This document shows positions 17,476-26,072 of a stretch of 64,000 bases of DNA, piece by piece (positions within the stretch are counted from its first letter, which is position 1; every line of letters begins with the position of its first letter). The notes beneath the pieces were generated by a model, which was given only the letters and a program-made list of their open reading frames with translations, did not search any database and was not told the origin of the DNA. Source of the stretch: UBA1952 sp965246855. Lineage in GTDB: Bacteria > Bacteroidota > Bacteroidia > Chitinophagales > Chitinophagaceae. The stretch covers positions 558,001 through 622,000 of the forward strand of contig CBDFFP010000002.1 of NCBI GenBank assembly GCA_965246855.1, given 5' to 3'. The position numbers and the translations under genes are program-made.

Positions 17476-17597
17476 TCCCACGAGTTTCAATCGTGGCAAT
17501 TGCTATTGAACCCTCTCAGGGTTCATCCTCTTCTGAGGAAAACCTTACGTCCCTTTCAGGGACGTATAGCAATTGCCACGACTCGCAAGTCGTGGAC
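17476..17597. repeat. nested multi-palindrome element
   Basis: Outer arms CGTGGCAATTGCTAT (17492-17506) and ATAGCAATTGCCACG (17566-17580) are perfect inverted copies. Between them lie TGAACCCTCTCAGGGTTCA (17507-17525) and ACGTCCCTTTCAGGGACGT (17547-17565), with a smaller TCCTC/GAGGA stem between those. Outside them are CCACGA/TCGTGG (17478-17496) and CCACGACT/AGTCGTGG (17576-17595). The element ends about 52 bp before the next start codon. Confidence 0.9.
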
Positions 17598-17648
17598 AAA
17601 AAAGCGGCATTATTTTTGGAAGCCCCGCCGAAAAATTCTCTGCTCCCC

Positions 17649-18803
17649 ATGCGCCTTTTCCTGCTGCCTTTTTGCGCGCTTCTTTCCACCACCGCCACAG
17701 CCCAAGACACCCTTGCGCCCGCAAGCCTGCGCTATGAACGTCCGGGCCTGATACGCCGAATTTTTATTGGCGGGAATTACCGCAAAACGTGGGAAACACC
17801 AGTGCGCGTTCCGCTTTTCCAAATAGCGAAAACCAACGGCGGCTACACGGCCAAAAAACTGGGCGGCGGACAGCAAACAAAGAGCCTGCAAATAGTGGAC
17901 AAAAGCGGGAATGAGTTTGTGCTGCGCACAGTGGACAAGACGGTGAAAAAAGCACTGGAAGCAAAGAAAATCAAGAGCAAATTCATCGCCAACATCACGC
18001 AGGACATGATTTCAGCGGCTAACCCTTATGGCGCGCTCGCCGTGCCGCCCATTGCCCGCGCGGTAGGCGTTATTTCTACGGAACCCAAGCTGTACTACAT
18101 CAGGAACAGTGGCGTGCCGGGTGAGTACCAAAGCATTTTCAGCGGTCAGATGGTGTTGCTGGAAAAGCGTAAACCCACCCTTCTTCCCGGCGACAAACTG
18201 CACGACACGAAAGAACTTTTGAAGGATTTGGAGAAAGGGAAAAAAGCCATCCGCTTAGACCTGCCGATGCTCCTGCAGGCGCGGCTCGTGGACATGCTCA
18301 TCGGCGACTGGGACCGCCACGGCGGACAGTGGCAATGGGGCTACCGCAAGACGGGCGACGCCACCTATGTGTATCCCGTTCCCGAAGACCACGACCAGGC
18401 GTTTTTCCATTCCAACGGCACACTTGTGACGCTGGTGCGGCCTTTTACCATGAAGCACCTCGTGGGCTTTAAACCGAGCCTGCGCCGTATCCGAAAACTG
18501 AACCGCAAGGAATGGGATTTTGACAAGGTTTTCATCGGGCAGCTTTCCAAAGCGGAATGGGAGGCGGGCATCCTGTATTTTCAAGAAAAAGTGACGGATA
18601 GCGTGCTGCGCGAAGCCGTGGCGCAAATGCCAGGAGAAACCACTTCTTTTAGCGGACAAAAGCTTTTCCAAAAGCTACAAGGACGGCGCAATACGATGCT
18701 CCGCGATGGACTGCGCTACCAGCATTACTTGGAAAAACGCCCGCTGCCCAAACTGCAAGAGCATGCGGAGGAAGCGCGTGAAGAAAAGACGCCTGCTGAT
18801 TGA
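17649..18803 (+). CDS. secreted protein with kinase-like DRH motif
   Basis: This 384-residue protein starts at the ATG at 17649 with a signal peptide (MRLFLLPFCALLSTTATAQ). The upstream in-frame extension only translates the palindromic element. The central motif MLIGDWDRHGGQWQWGYRK near residue 220 and the later VYPVPEDHDQAFF are reminiscent of the catalytic loop and metal-binding Asp of HipA/FAM20-type atypical kinases. In other Bacteroidota, I recall similar regions as part of longer proteins with metallophosphoesterase and beta-barrel domains; here the region stands alone. Activity is not shown by the sequence. It may act in the periplasm. Confidence 0.55.
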   Translation: MRLFLLPFCALLSTTATAQDTLAPASLRYERPGLIRRIFIGGNYRKTWETPVRVPLFQIAKTNGGYTAKKLGGGQQTKSLQIVDKSGNEFVLRTVDKTVKKALEAKKIKSKFIANITQDMISAANPYGALAVPPIARAVGVISTEPKLYYIRNSGVPGEYQSIFSGQMVLLEKRKPTLLPGDKLHDTKELLKDLEKGKKAIRLDLPMLLQARLVDMLIGDWDRHGGQWQWGYRKTGDATYVYPVPEDHDQAFFHSNGTLVTLVRPFTMKHLVGFKPSLRRIRKLNRKEWDFDKVFIGQLSKAEWEAGILYFQEKVTDSVLREAVAQMPGETTSFSGQKLFQKLQGRRNTMLRDGLRYQHYLEKRPLPKLQEHAEEAREEKTPAD

Positions 18804-18850
18804 TGTAGGCAGGCTTTAAGCCACACCCAATTGCATGACAAAAATAGTAG

Positions 18851-19071
18851 GTACAATTTTTTAAAGCCTACGTACCAGCAAAAAATGATATAGTACCACC
18901 TAAATGGGGCTATGTACCACTAAAATACCACATAGTACCACTAAAACAGGATGATGTAACAGTAAAAAATGACATAGTACCGCTAAAACGCGGCAGCGTA
19001 CCGCCTAAATGCGATGATGTACCACTGAAATGGGAGGAGGTACCAGTAAAATGCAGGTGTGTACTGCATCC
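18851..19071. repeat. tandem array of eleven 21-bp units
   Basis: The consensus GTACCACTAAAATnnnnnnnA recurs with its GTAC (GTAA at 18956) at 18851, 18872, 18893, 18914, 18935, 18956, 18977, 18998, 19019, 19040 and 19061, a constant 21-bp step. The plus frame through the array is open (V-P-x-K heptads) but has a stop codon directly before it and no start codon. Apart from the array, the 309-bp gap holds nothing recognised. Confidence 0.95.
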
Positions 19072-19112
19072 AGTATGCTTCACAAAGGGATTTCAGTCCC
19101 AAAAGCGGAACA

Positions 19113-19709
19113 CTATCCCCTTTGCAGACTTTGACTGCGCAGAAAATACTTGCCTAGCACGTCAAACTCAATATTCAGGTCGTCGCCCGGTTGCAGAGTC
19201 TTGAAAGTCGTATGCTCCCATGTGTAGGGGATAATCGTAACAGCAAAATTTTCCTCCGCCACATCAAAAACGGTGAGCGAGACCCCGTTCAGACACACGC
19301 TCCCCTTCTCTATCAGCAACGGCGCAAATTCCCCCGGAAAGCGGAAGCGAAATACCCAACTTCCTTCTTTCTCTTCGCACGCTGTGCAACTACAAACCGC
19401 GTCCACATGGCCTTGCACAAAGTGTCCGTCCAGCCGGTCTCCGAGGCGCAGGCCGCGCTCCAGATTTAAAGGCATTCCTTCCTTCCAATTTCCCAGTGTG
19501 GTTTTTGCCAGCGTCTCGGCTACGGCCACCACTTCATAAAGCGGCCCTTTGATGTTCACCACCGTCAGGCACACGCCGTTGTGGGCCACCGATTGGTCTA
19601 TTTTGAGGCTGCCTTCGTAGACAGGCACTTCCACTTGAAAGCGGCGGTTTGTGCCTTCGTCGGCAATGTGGTGGATGCGTCCGAGCGTTTCTACAATTCC
19701 AGTGAACAT
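19113..19709 (-). CDS. ribE: riboflavin synthase, alpha-type
   Basis: This 198-residue enzyme converts two molecules of 6,7-dimethyl-8-ribityllumazine into riboflavin and a pyrimidinedione. It begins MFTGIVE, the invariant N-terminus of the family, and has the two lumazine-binding repeats (residues 1-95 and 96-190) with motifs VAHNGVCLTV, GHFVQGHVDAV and VCLNGVSLTVFDV. The length is normal. No FMN riboswitch is visible in the 8-bp gap to the gene before it. It is the last gene of a leftward cluster with a lipoprotein and a DUF6029 protein, and ends before the 21-bp array. Confidence 0.96.
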   Translation of the reverse strand: MFTGIVETLGRIHHIADEGTNRRFQVEVPVYEGSLKIDQSVAHNGVCLTVVNIKGPLYEVVAVAETLAKTTLGNWKEGMPLNLERGLRLGDRLDGHFVQGHVDAVCSCTACEEKEGSWVFRFRFPGEFAPLLIEKGSVCLNGVSLTVFDVAEENFAVTIIPYTWEHTTFKTLQPGDDLNIEFDVLGKYFLRSQSLQRG

Positions 19710-19717
19710 AGCAGAGA

Positions 19718-20266
19718 TTAGGGTTGGTGAACCGCCGTGCCGCGATGTGTGCGGACGCTGGTATCGGCGTAAACGGTGAACTGGATTTGCAGTTGCGTGG
19801 TGTCGGAAAAAGCGCGGGTGATCGTGCCGCTCACCGTATCCTGCGGACGGCAGAAAATCTGGCCGGTAACGGCGTTAGTATCCAGCGTGGCCTGAAAGCC
19901 AGTGCGCGGCGCGGTGAGGGTCAAAGTAGTGGCGCAGAAACCGGAAATGCGGATGGCGTTTTTGCCGGCGGTGGAAATAACGAGCGCATAGGTGTTTTGA
20001 GAAGCGGCGCTGTCTAAATAGCCATCCTGATCATAGACAGAATCGCGGAAAGAAAATCTCCCCTTGTACAAGTCGGAAGGATAGACGCACACCGAGCTGT
20101 CGGGCCTGCCGGGGAAACCCCAGTTGAAGTTCACCGCTGCCGGGTCGTTGCAGAATGTATTAGTTTGCAGGCGCGGGTCGGTGGTGTTATACTTGTTATC
20201 CGTCGGCTTGCAGGAAGCCATTCCCAATAGCAACAAAGCGAGCGACACAAAGGCTTCCTTTCTCAT
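19718..20266 (-). CDS. small lipoprotein, unknown
   Basis: This 182-residue protein starts at the ATG at 20266 (MRKEAFVSLALLLLGMASCK) and has a lipoprotein signal peptide with the lipobox GMASC, so it is probably an outer-membrane or periplasmic lipoprotein. The mature part contains a Cys near residue 40 (NTFCNDPAAVNFNWGFPG), a charged region and a beta-rich C-terminal half (TLTAPRTGFQATLDTNAV). No family was recognised. It lies between the DUF6029 gene and ribE, 8 bp from ribE. Confidence 0.7.
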   Translation of the reverse strand: MRKEAFVSLALLLLGMASCKPTDNKYNTTDPRLQTNTFCNDPAAVNFNWGFPGRPDSSVCVYPSDLYKGRFSFRDSVYDQDGYLDSAASQNTYALVISTAGKNAIRISGFCATTLTLTAPRTGFQATLDTNAVTGQIFCRPQDTVSGTITRAFSDTTQLQIQFTVYADTSVRTHRGTAVHQP

Positions 20267-20295
20267 AATGGACAAATCTACGAAGGCCGTTTTCC

Positions 20296-21897
20296 TTAGA
20301 AAGAAGACGTAACCGAGAAGCGAGCACCATTAAAAGCCGGTTCATAACGGCAAACACCACCCGTACAGTTGATGCCTTCTACCTGCCGCACATAAGCCGC
20401 CGTGAAGCGGTGCGGGCCGCGCGTATAAGCCCCAAAGAACTGGTAGAAATGCTGGTTGGTTTTCACCGCGCTTTCGCTGGAAGGTTTTACGAGGTACATG
20501 TCGGAAACAGCGATGCTCCAGCGCGGCGCTACGTTGTATTCAACCAGTAAAAAAGCCTGCGGGCCGAGGTCAAAATCAGTAATCATGTACTCCGCTTCCA
20601 CGCGCAGGGATTTCTTCTCGTTGAAGCGATAGGTAATTTCCCCGAAAGGCGTTGTGGCGAAGAGCGTTTTGGCCGCCGGATTTACCTGATACACCCTGCG
20701 GTTATACTCCAGATACTGCACCCCAATCTGAATGTTTATTTTCCCCAGATTCCGCCATTCCAACTCGCCATACGCTTCCCGGTACAGCCCAATGCCTTCC
20801 AGCGTGTTGATGCGAGTGTAGTTAAAGGTCATCGTCACATCGTCGTTGGGCGCAAGCATCACGTCGCTGCCATAAGCCATTTCCGAGAGGTTTTGCGAAG
20901 CCGGGCCATAGCGTGCCAGCAGGCGTTGCGGACGCAGCCGGGCAATCACGGGTTGCCAGTTCATCAGCCCTGCCAGCAGCACTTCGTTGGGCGAAGTGCG
21001 CATCTCAAAGTTCTGCGTGCGCTTAGCCTGTAGGTTGATAGAATAGCCTTTGTGGGCATAGCTCAGTGTTCCGAAAAGCACATTTCCGGGCAGGCTTTGC
21101 AGCTTCCCATCGCGCACAATCGCTTCCTCCGTTTTGTAAACCGCTTCGGTGTAAATGGAAACCGCGCCGGTGGTGAATGTGTTATACACTGAAGCCGCAT
21201 ACATGTTGTACTTCGGCACGAAACGATCACTTAAGTTCTGGCCGTTGATGGTTCCGGCAACTGCCGTCATGGATGTCTCATCCAGTGTACGGTTAAGAAG
21301 ACCTATACCGGGAGCGAAGTTTTTATTTCCGGCTACCTGAAAATCACCTTCGGCATTCAAGGCTTTAATGGCCGGGCTGTAATGCGGAAAAAAAGACGTT
21401 CCAAAAAGTGCTGTACTTTTTTGGTTCCCCATCATTCCCTTCACAAAAAAGTGGTCAGACGGCTTGTAGGCCAGGCGGAAACCAATCAGCGCGTTATCAA
21501 TCAGCAGGCCCCGGTCTTCATAAGCGCGGTACAGAATGCCGGAGCCAATCTGGTCGTAAATGGTGCCGCCGGTGATGGTCAGTTCGCCCACGTTTTTGGT
21601 GAGCGTGAGCGCGCCAAGGCCCACGCCGTTGTAGGACGCTTTGGGATTGTAGAGGTTGGAATTATAAAAGCCGTCGAGCCGCAGAAAAGCCGAGAAGTCG
21701 TTCTGCGAATAACGCAGGGACAGCCAGCTTTCGGAGCCGCTGCGCTGGTTGTCGTACTGCGGTGTACCCGATGCCGAGATGGCCGTGTCGCGGTTAAAAA
21801 AATTGACGTTGGCCTGTAGGTCGCCGCTGATAGTGCCCTGCGCGCGGGCCGAAAAAGAAAGTGTAATTAAACCAAAGGCGAGTAGAGCCTGTCTCAT
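20296..21897 (-). CDS. DUF6029-type outer-membrane protein
   Basis: This 533-residue protein has a signal peptide (MRQALLAFGLITLSFSARAQ) and then many short amphipathic beta strands with aromatic girdles (SWLSLRYSQNDFSAFLRLDG, RWSIAVSDMYLV) to the last residue, ending FSVTSSF with a terminal Phe. This is the pattern of an outer-membrane beta-barrel, and the sequence resembles the DUF6029 family of Bacteroidota. No function is established for the family. It is divergent from the thioredoxin-like gene, with a 98-bp gap that should hold both promoters. Confidence 0.75.
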   Translation of the reverse strand: MRQALLAFGLITLSFSARAQGTISGDLQANVNFFNRDTAISASGTPQYDNQRSGSESWLSLRYSQNDFSAFLRLDGFYNSNLYNPKASYNGVGLGALTLTKNVGELTITGGTIYDQIGSGILYRAYEDRGLLIDNALIGFRLAYKPSDHFFVKGMMGNQKSTALFGTSFFPHYSPAIKALNAEGDFQVAGNKNFAPGIGLLNRTLDETSMTAVAGTINGQNLSDRFVPKYNMYAASVYNTFTTGAVSIYTEAVYKTEEAIVRDGKLQSLPGNVLFGTLSYAHKGYSINLQAKRTQNFEMRTSPNEVLLAGLMNWQPVIARLRPQRLLARYGPASQNLSEMAYGSDVMLAPNDDVTMTFNYTRINTLEGIGLYREAYGELEWRNLGKINIQIGVQYLEYNRRVYQVNPAAKTLFATTPFGEITYRFNEKKSLRVEAEYMITDFDLGPQAFLLVEYNVAPRWSIAVSDMYLVKPSSESAVKTNQHFYQFFGAYTRGPHRFTAAYVRQVEGINCTGGVCRYEPAFNGARFSVTSSF

Positions 21898-21995
21898 CCG
21901 GGAAAGTTAAAGTTTGCTGCTGTTTGTGTGAAAGCCCGAAATTAGGTCTTTCCGTTTGCGCGGGCAATCCTGGCTTTCCTACCTTCCCACCCCCT

Positions 21996-22487
21996 ATGAA
22001 AAAAATCCTTTTCGCCCTCGCACTTTCCTTTGCTTCCGTTGCCGCTATGGCGCAAGCCGCACTGCCTACAACCACCGTCAAGAACATGGCCACCGGCAGC
22101 AAAGTGGCGTTCAACAGTGCCGTCAAGCCGGGCCGCGTCACGATGATCAGCTTCTGGGCTACGTGGTGTGTTCCCTGCAAAAAAGAAATCAAAAACGTGC
22201 GCGCCAAGCTGGCCGAGTGGAAGCAAACTGCTGACTTTGACTACATGACTGTTTCCATCGACGAAAGCCGCGCCGAAGGACTGGTGCGCTCTTACGCTGT
22301 GTCTCAAGGCTGGGATTTCCCTTACTTCATTGACCCGAATTCCGACCTGAAGCGCACGCTCAATTTCCAGAACGTACCTTTTACCATCATCGTCGGCAAG
22401 GACGGGAAAGTAGCCTATATGCACAGCGGCTATGAGGAAGGCGCAGAGAACGAAGTGTTCAAAAAGATTCAGGAGTTAGCGAAATAA
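21996..22487 (+). CDS. periplasmic TlpA-like thioredoxin
   Basis: This 163-residue protein starts at the ATG at 21996 with a signal peptide (MKKILFALALSFASVAAMAQ). The thioredoxin fold follows, with the redox centre FWATWCVPCKKE near residue 60 and the cis-Pro segment NVPFTIIVGKDGKV near residue 130. It lacks the long insert of many TlpA/ResA proteins, but the WCVPC motif points to a periplasmic disulfide reductase of that group, possibly serving cytochrome c assembly or secreted proteins. A terminator follows 27 bp after the stop codon. Confidence 0.88.
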   Translation: MKKILFALALSFASVAAMAQAALPTTTVKNMATGSKVAFNSAVKPGRVTMISFWATWCVPCKKEIKNVRAKLAEWKQTADFDYMTVSIDESRAEGLVRSYAVSQGWDFPYFIDPNSDLKRTLNFQNVPFTIIVGKDGKVAYMHSGYEEGAENEVFKKIQELAK

Positions 22488-22513
22488 TTCTTGGCTAAAT
22501 CCTCTGGATAAGA

Positions 22514-22545
22514 AGCGATTCATCACGGCGATGGGTCGCTTTTTT
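22514..22545 (+). terminator. terminator after the thioredoxin gene
   Basis: AGCGATTCATC at 22514-22524 pairs with GATGGGTCGCT at 22530-22540 (two G-U pairs), followed by a T run. Confidence 0.7.
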
Positions 22546-22618
22546 CATGGGCCGCATTTCATGTTGCTATGAATGCGACAAGATTCTTAAAGCCTGTCCT
22601 AAAAATCAAAAGGAAATA

Positions 22619-22707
22619 TCGTCGATAATCTTTTGTCACCCCGGAACGGGGTCTTGCCGGATGTAAGCCGCTAAGATCCTTTGCCGATGACAAAAGATTT
22701 CCGACGA
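22619..22707. repeat. palindromic intergenic element
   Basis: TCGTCG plus ATCTTTTGTCA (22619-22638) is mirrored by TGACAAAAGAT plus CGACGA (22688-22707), with an inner CCCCGGAACGGGG hairpin. It lies in the 365-bp gap before the permease gene. The rest of that gap is the TCCTCTTTTGTC-type repeat at 22783-22842. Confidence 0.75.
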
Positions 22708-22852
22708 GAAAGACTATCTCCTCCACACCTCTTTGATTTTAGAATTAGAATAGGCTCTTTGATAATTGAAATCTGAATCTTGTCCTCTTTTGTCTTTTGT
22801 CTTCCGACTTTTGTCTGCGGGCGGCCACATAGGGTCGCCCCTACCCTTCTCC

Positions 22853-24100
22853 ATGCAGCTTCGCTTTGAAACCGCCCTTGCCCTGCGCGCGATTCGTGCC
22901 AATGGGCTGCGCTCGGTGCTGACGGTGCTTATCATCGCGGTGGGCATCATGGCGCTCGTGGGCATCCTGACGGCCTTCGAGATTTTGAAGTCCAACGTGA
23001 CACAAAGCTTTAGCAGCTTGGGCGCAAACTCTTTCCAAATCACCTCAGAAGTGGTGAAGAAAAAACGCAGTCACGGCAATCGGCGGCGGATGCGGACAGC
23101 AGAAGCGAAGCCCATTACCTATGATCAGGCGCGGATGTTTGCAGGTCATTTTTCGGGGCTGGGACAAGTGGGTATTTCCTTCACGGCCAGCCCAGCTGCG
23201 GTGGCGCAATACGGCGCTGTAAAATCCAATCCCAACATTACCAAAACAGGTGTGGAGAGCGCCTATTTCACCATTACCGACACGAAGCTTTTGGCCGGAC
23301 GCACTTTCTCCAACACAGAGCTTTCCGAAGGGCGCTACGTCTGCATTCCCGGCTTCGGCATTGCGCGCAAGCTTTCGCCGCGCAAACCGATGGCGCTGCT
23401 GGACCAAAACATTCTGGTAAACAACGTGAGCTATCGCGTTATCGGCATTGCGGCAGAACAGGGCGGCACGATGCGGATGAACGCCGACAATCTGGTGTTG
23501 GTTCCGCTGGAAAATGCGCGGATGCTGCACGGCACTTCGCAGACGGATTACGCCATTAGCGTGGCCGCCAAAGACCCGAAAAGCAAAATCTTTCTGGCGG
23601 AAGAAGCCGAAGGCCAGATGCGCGTCATTCGGAAACTGCGGTTAGACGAAGACGCCAATTTTTCGGTGAGCAGCAACGAGACGATGATGGAGACCTTGTT
23701 TCAGGTGTTGGGCTATCTGTTGGGCGCGGCGGTAGTAGTGGCCTCTATCACGCTGCTTGGCTCGGTCATCGGGCTGATGAATATCCTGTTGGTTTCGGTG
23801 GCGGAGCGCACACGGGAGATTGGGGTGAGCAAGGCGCTGGGTGCGAAGGCTTCTACCATTCGGCGGCAGTTTTTGCTGGAGTCGGTGTTGATTGGCGTGA
23901 TGGGCGGCGTGCTAGGTGCGGTGTTGGGATTGGGCGTGGGAAATCTGTTGGGCCTTGGCCTCGGCGCGCCTTTTGTGGTGCCGTGGCTCTGGATGGGACT
24001 GGGCATTGCGTTGTGCATTTTTGCGGGCATTATTTCCGGCATTTACCCGGCGATAAAAGCGTCCCGGTTAAACCCGATTACGGCGTTGCGGTATGAATAA
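22853..24100 (+). CDS. MacB-type ABC transporter permease
   Basis: This 415-residue protein starts at the ATG at 22853 (MQLRFETALALRAI). One membrane helix near residues 20-40 (VLTVLIIAVGIMALVGILTA) is followed by a large periplasmic domain (residues 45-270) and three helices at the C-terminus in the FtsX-like pattern, with SVAERTREIGVSKALGAK in the coupling loop. This is the MacB/LolC type of permease used for export of lipoproteins, peptides or drugs. No ATP-binding subunit is encoded next to it. Its stop codon overlaps the start of rsgA by eight bases. Confidence 0.9.
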   Translation: MQLRFETALALRAIRANGLRSVLTVLIIAVGIMALVGILTAFEILKSNVTQSFSSLGANSFQITSEVVKKKRSHGNRRRMRTAEAKPITYDQARMFAGHFSGLGQVGISFTASPAAVAQYGAVKSNPNITKTGVESAYFTITDTKLLAGRTFSNTELSEGRYVCIPGFGIARKLSPRKPMALLDQNILVNNVSYRVIGIAAEQGGTMRMNADNLVLVPLENARMLHGTSQTDYAISVAAKDPKSKIFLAEEAEGQMRVIRKLRLDEDANFSVSSNETMMETLFQVLGYLLGAAVVVASITLLGSVIGLMNILLVSVAERTREIGVSKALGAKASTIRRQFLLESVLIGVMGGVLGAVLGLGVGNLLGLGLGAPFVVPWLWMGLGIALCIFAGIISGIYPAIKASRLNPITALRYE

Positions 24101-25025
24101 AGCACTGGTATATAAATCCACAGGCAGCTGGTATGACCTGCGCGATGAGGAAGGCGTTTTCCGCAAAGGTCGCATCAAAGGCAGGCTGAAAATTGATGCC
24201 GATATTTCTTCCACAAACCCGGTGGCGGTGGGCGATGTGGTATTCTTCCAACCGGAAGACAAAGAAGGCGAAACCCACGCGATGATTAACGGCGTGGCAG
24301 ACCGGCGCAATTACATCGTGCGCGTCTCGCCACACAACCGGTACCAAAAGCATATTGTGGCTTCCAACCTGGACATGGCTGTGCTGGTAGCTACGCTGGC
24401 CGCGCCGCGCACCTCAGCGGGCTTTATTGACCGCTTTCTTTTGACCGCAGAGATGTACCACATACCGGCGGTGGTAGTATTCAACAAAGCGGATGAAATT
24501 GAGGACGTGGAAAACGCAGAAAACTTTGCAGAAAATTATCGCCGCGCGGGCTACCCGGTGTTTTTCACCAACGCTTTTTCAGAAGAAAGTTTGCGGGAAC
24601 TAGAGGAAGTTCTGGCCGGAAAAACAGCACTCTTCAGCGGACACAGCGGCGTGGGCAAAAGCACCCTTATCAACGCGCTTTTGCCGGGCCTGAAACTGCG
24701 CACGGGCGCGGTTTCCGGCTACAGTGGAAAGGGACAGCACACGACCACTTTCGCCGAAATGTTTGATACCCCGTCGGGCGGAAAAATCATTGATACGCCG
24801 GGCGTGAAGGAGTTTGGATTGATAGACGTGGACAAGTGGGATTTGGCGCACTACTTCCCGGAACTGCGCGCGGCGATGGAGCACTGCCGCTACAACAATT
24901 GCCTGCACATCGCCGAGCCGGGCTGCGCCGTTCTGGAAAAGGTTTCTGACGGCGAAATCTCCGAAGACCGCTACGTTTCCTACCGCACGATTCTGGACGA
25001 TTTGGGGAATCATCAGCGGCGGTAA
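24093..25025 (+). CDS. rsgA: ribosome small subunit GTPase RsgA
   Basis: This 310-residue circularly permuted GTPase acts late in 30S subunit assembly. An N-terminal OB fold is followed by NKADE (G4), then the P-loop GHSGVGKSTLIN near residue 190 and DTPGVKEFG (G3) near 232, and a C-terminal zinc-binding segment with HCRYNNCLH and PGCAV. The G4-G1-G3 order is the family hallmark. Its ATG lies within the last codons of the permease gene, so the two are probably translated from one mRNA, though their functions seem unrelated. Confidence 0.96.
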   Translation: MNKALVYKSTGSWYDLRDEEGVFRKGRIKGRLKIDADISSTNPVAVGDVVFFQPEDKEGETHAMINGVADRRNYIVRVSPHNRYQKHIVASNLDMAVLVATLAAPRTSAGFIDRFLLTAEMYHIPAVVVFNKADEIEDVENAENFAENYRRAGYPVFFTNAFSEESLRELEEVLAGKTALFSGHSGVGKSTLINALLPGLKLRTGAVSGYSGKGQHTTTFAEMFDTPSGGKIIDTPGVKEFGLIDVDKWDLAHYFPELRAAMEHCRYNNCLHIAEPGCAVLEKVSDGEISEDRYVSYRTILDDLGNHQRR

Positions 25026-25119
25026 CAGGGATTAGGTACTGTCTTTCTAAAAAGGAACAGTTCCCGGTATCATTGCCCTAATGCTTAGTCCCTAATACCT
25101 AGTACCTATTTTCGCCGCC

Positions 25120-25440
25120 ATGATTCTCTACAACGTAACGGTGCAAACAGAGCCTGAAATCGAGGCGGAATGGGTGAGGTGGATGGAAGAAGAACACATC
25201 CCGCAACTGTTGGAAACGGGGCTTTTTGAGGAAGCACGCCTGTGCCGGATGACGGGCCAGGAAAACGACAGCGCGCCGACGTTTGCAGCCCAGTATCTTT
25301 TCGCTTCCCGTGCGCAATACGAGGGCTATATCGCAGACTTTGCGCCCGCGATGCGGCAGCACGGAATTGACCGTTTTGGCACCCGCTTTGTAGCTTTCCG
25401 GACGGTGCTGGAGGTGCTTTCCATTCATAAAAAAGCTTGA
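25120..25440 (+). CDS. DUF4286 family protein
   Basis: This 106-residue cytoplasmic protein begins MILYNVTVQTEPEIEAEW and contains WMEEEHIPQLLETGLFEEAR, the signature of DUF4286, with the fold of a dimeric alpha-beta barrel. The function is unknown. The 94-bp stretch before it (TTAGTCCCTAATACCTAGTA) is repetitive and holds no gene. The gene is followed by the HU promoter region. Confidence 0.85.
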   Translation: MILYNVTVQTEPEIEAEWVRWMEEEHIPQLLETGLFEEARLCRMTGQENDSAPTFAAQYLFASRAQYEGYIADFAPAMRQHGIDRFGTRFVAFRTVLEVLSIHKKA

Positions 25441-25524
25441 GAAAACGGCGCTTCTCTAGAATCAGTATTTCACCCCCCGAAAAGTAAGGCGCGGTTTTTT
25501 TCAAAAAAATTTGCGCCCTTTTTC

Positions 25525-25552
25525 TTTGCGCTTCGGTTTGCGCCTATATTTG
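25525..25552 (+). promoter_or_regulatory. Bacteroidota-type promoter of the HU gene
   Basis: TTTG at 25525-25528 and TATATTTG at 25545-25552 are spaced by 16 bp and lie about 58 bp before the HU start codon. This fits the TTTG / TAnnTTTG consensus, with slightly short spacing. Confidence 0.65.
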
Positions 25553-25609
25553 TCACGGTTCCAACCTCTTAATTCTTCCCCCAAACCCCTCTTCTAAAAC
25601 CGTTCTTTT

Positions 25610-26020
25610 ATGAACAAGACTGAACTCATCGACCACATCGCAGAGCAGGCCGGCATCTCCAAAGCCCAAGCCGGCGCGGCTATGGAAGCATTTACTTCCG
25701 GCATCACTTCTTCGCTTCAGAAAGGCGACAGCGTAACGCTCATTGGTTTTGGTACTTTCTCTGTTTCGGATCGCAGCGCCCGCACAGGCCGCAACCCGCA
25801 AACCGGCGAATCCATCAACATCGCTGCGCGCAAAGTGGCCCGCTTCAAGGCTGGCAAAGGCTTCTCCACTGCTGTATCAGGCGATACCGGCAAGAAGGCA
25901 GTCGCAAAAGCAAGTGCAAAAAGTGCTGACAAGAAAGCCGATAAGGCAGACAAAGCCGATAAAGGTGCTGTGAAAGCAGCAGCTCCGGCTAAAAAAGCAG
26001 CCCCGGCCAAGAAAAAATAA
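25610..26020 (+). CDS. HU-family DNA-binding protein with basic tail
   Basis: This 136-residue nucleoid protein has a normal HU domain (residues 1-90; MNKTELIDHIAEQAGISKAQ, then FGTFSVSDRSARTGRNPQTG as the DNA-binding arm). A Lys/Ala/Asp-rich tail of about 45 residues with short repeats (KADKADKADKG, APAKKAAPAKKK) follows, similar to histone H1. HU bends and compacts DNA as a dimer; the tail should raise non-specific DNA binding. It has its own promoter and terminator. Confidence 0.93.
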   Translation: MNKTELIDHIAEQAGISKAQAGAAMEAFTSGITSSLQKGDSVTLIGFGTFSVSDRSARTGRNPQTGESINIAARKVARFKAGKGFSTAVSGDTGKKAVAKASAKSADKKADKADKADKGAVKAAAPAKKAAPAKKK

Positions 26021-26072
26021 GGCTTCGGCTCCGGGCTTTTTCTTTTGAAACAACCGGGCAAATTTATTTCTG

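Noticed and set aside
19700..19720. FMN riboswitch upstream of ribE
   Set aside because: Only eight bases separate ribE from the preceding gene, too short for the element.
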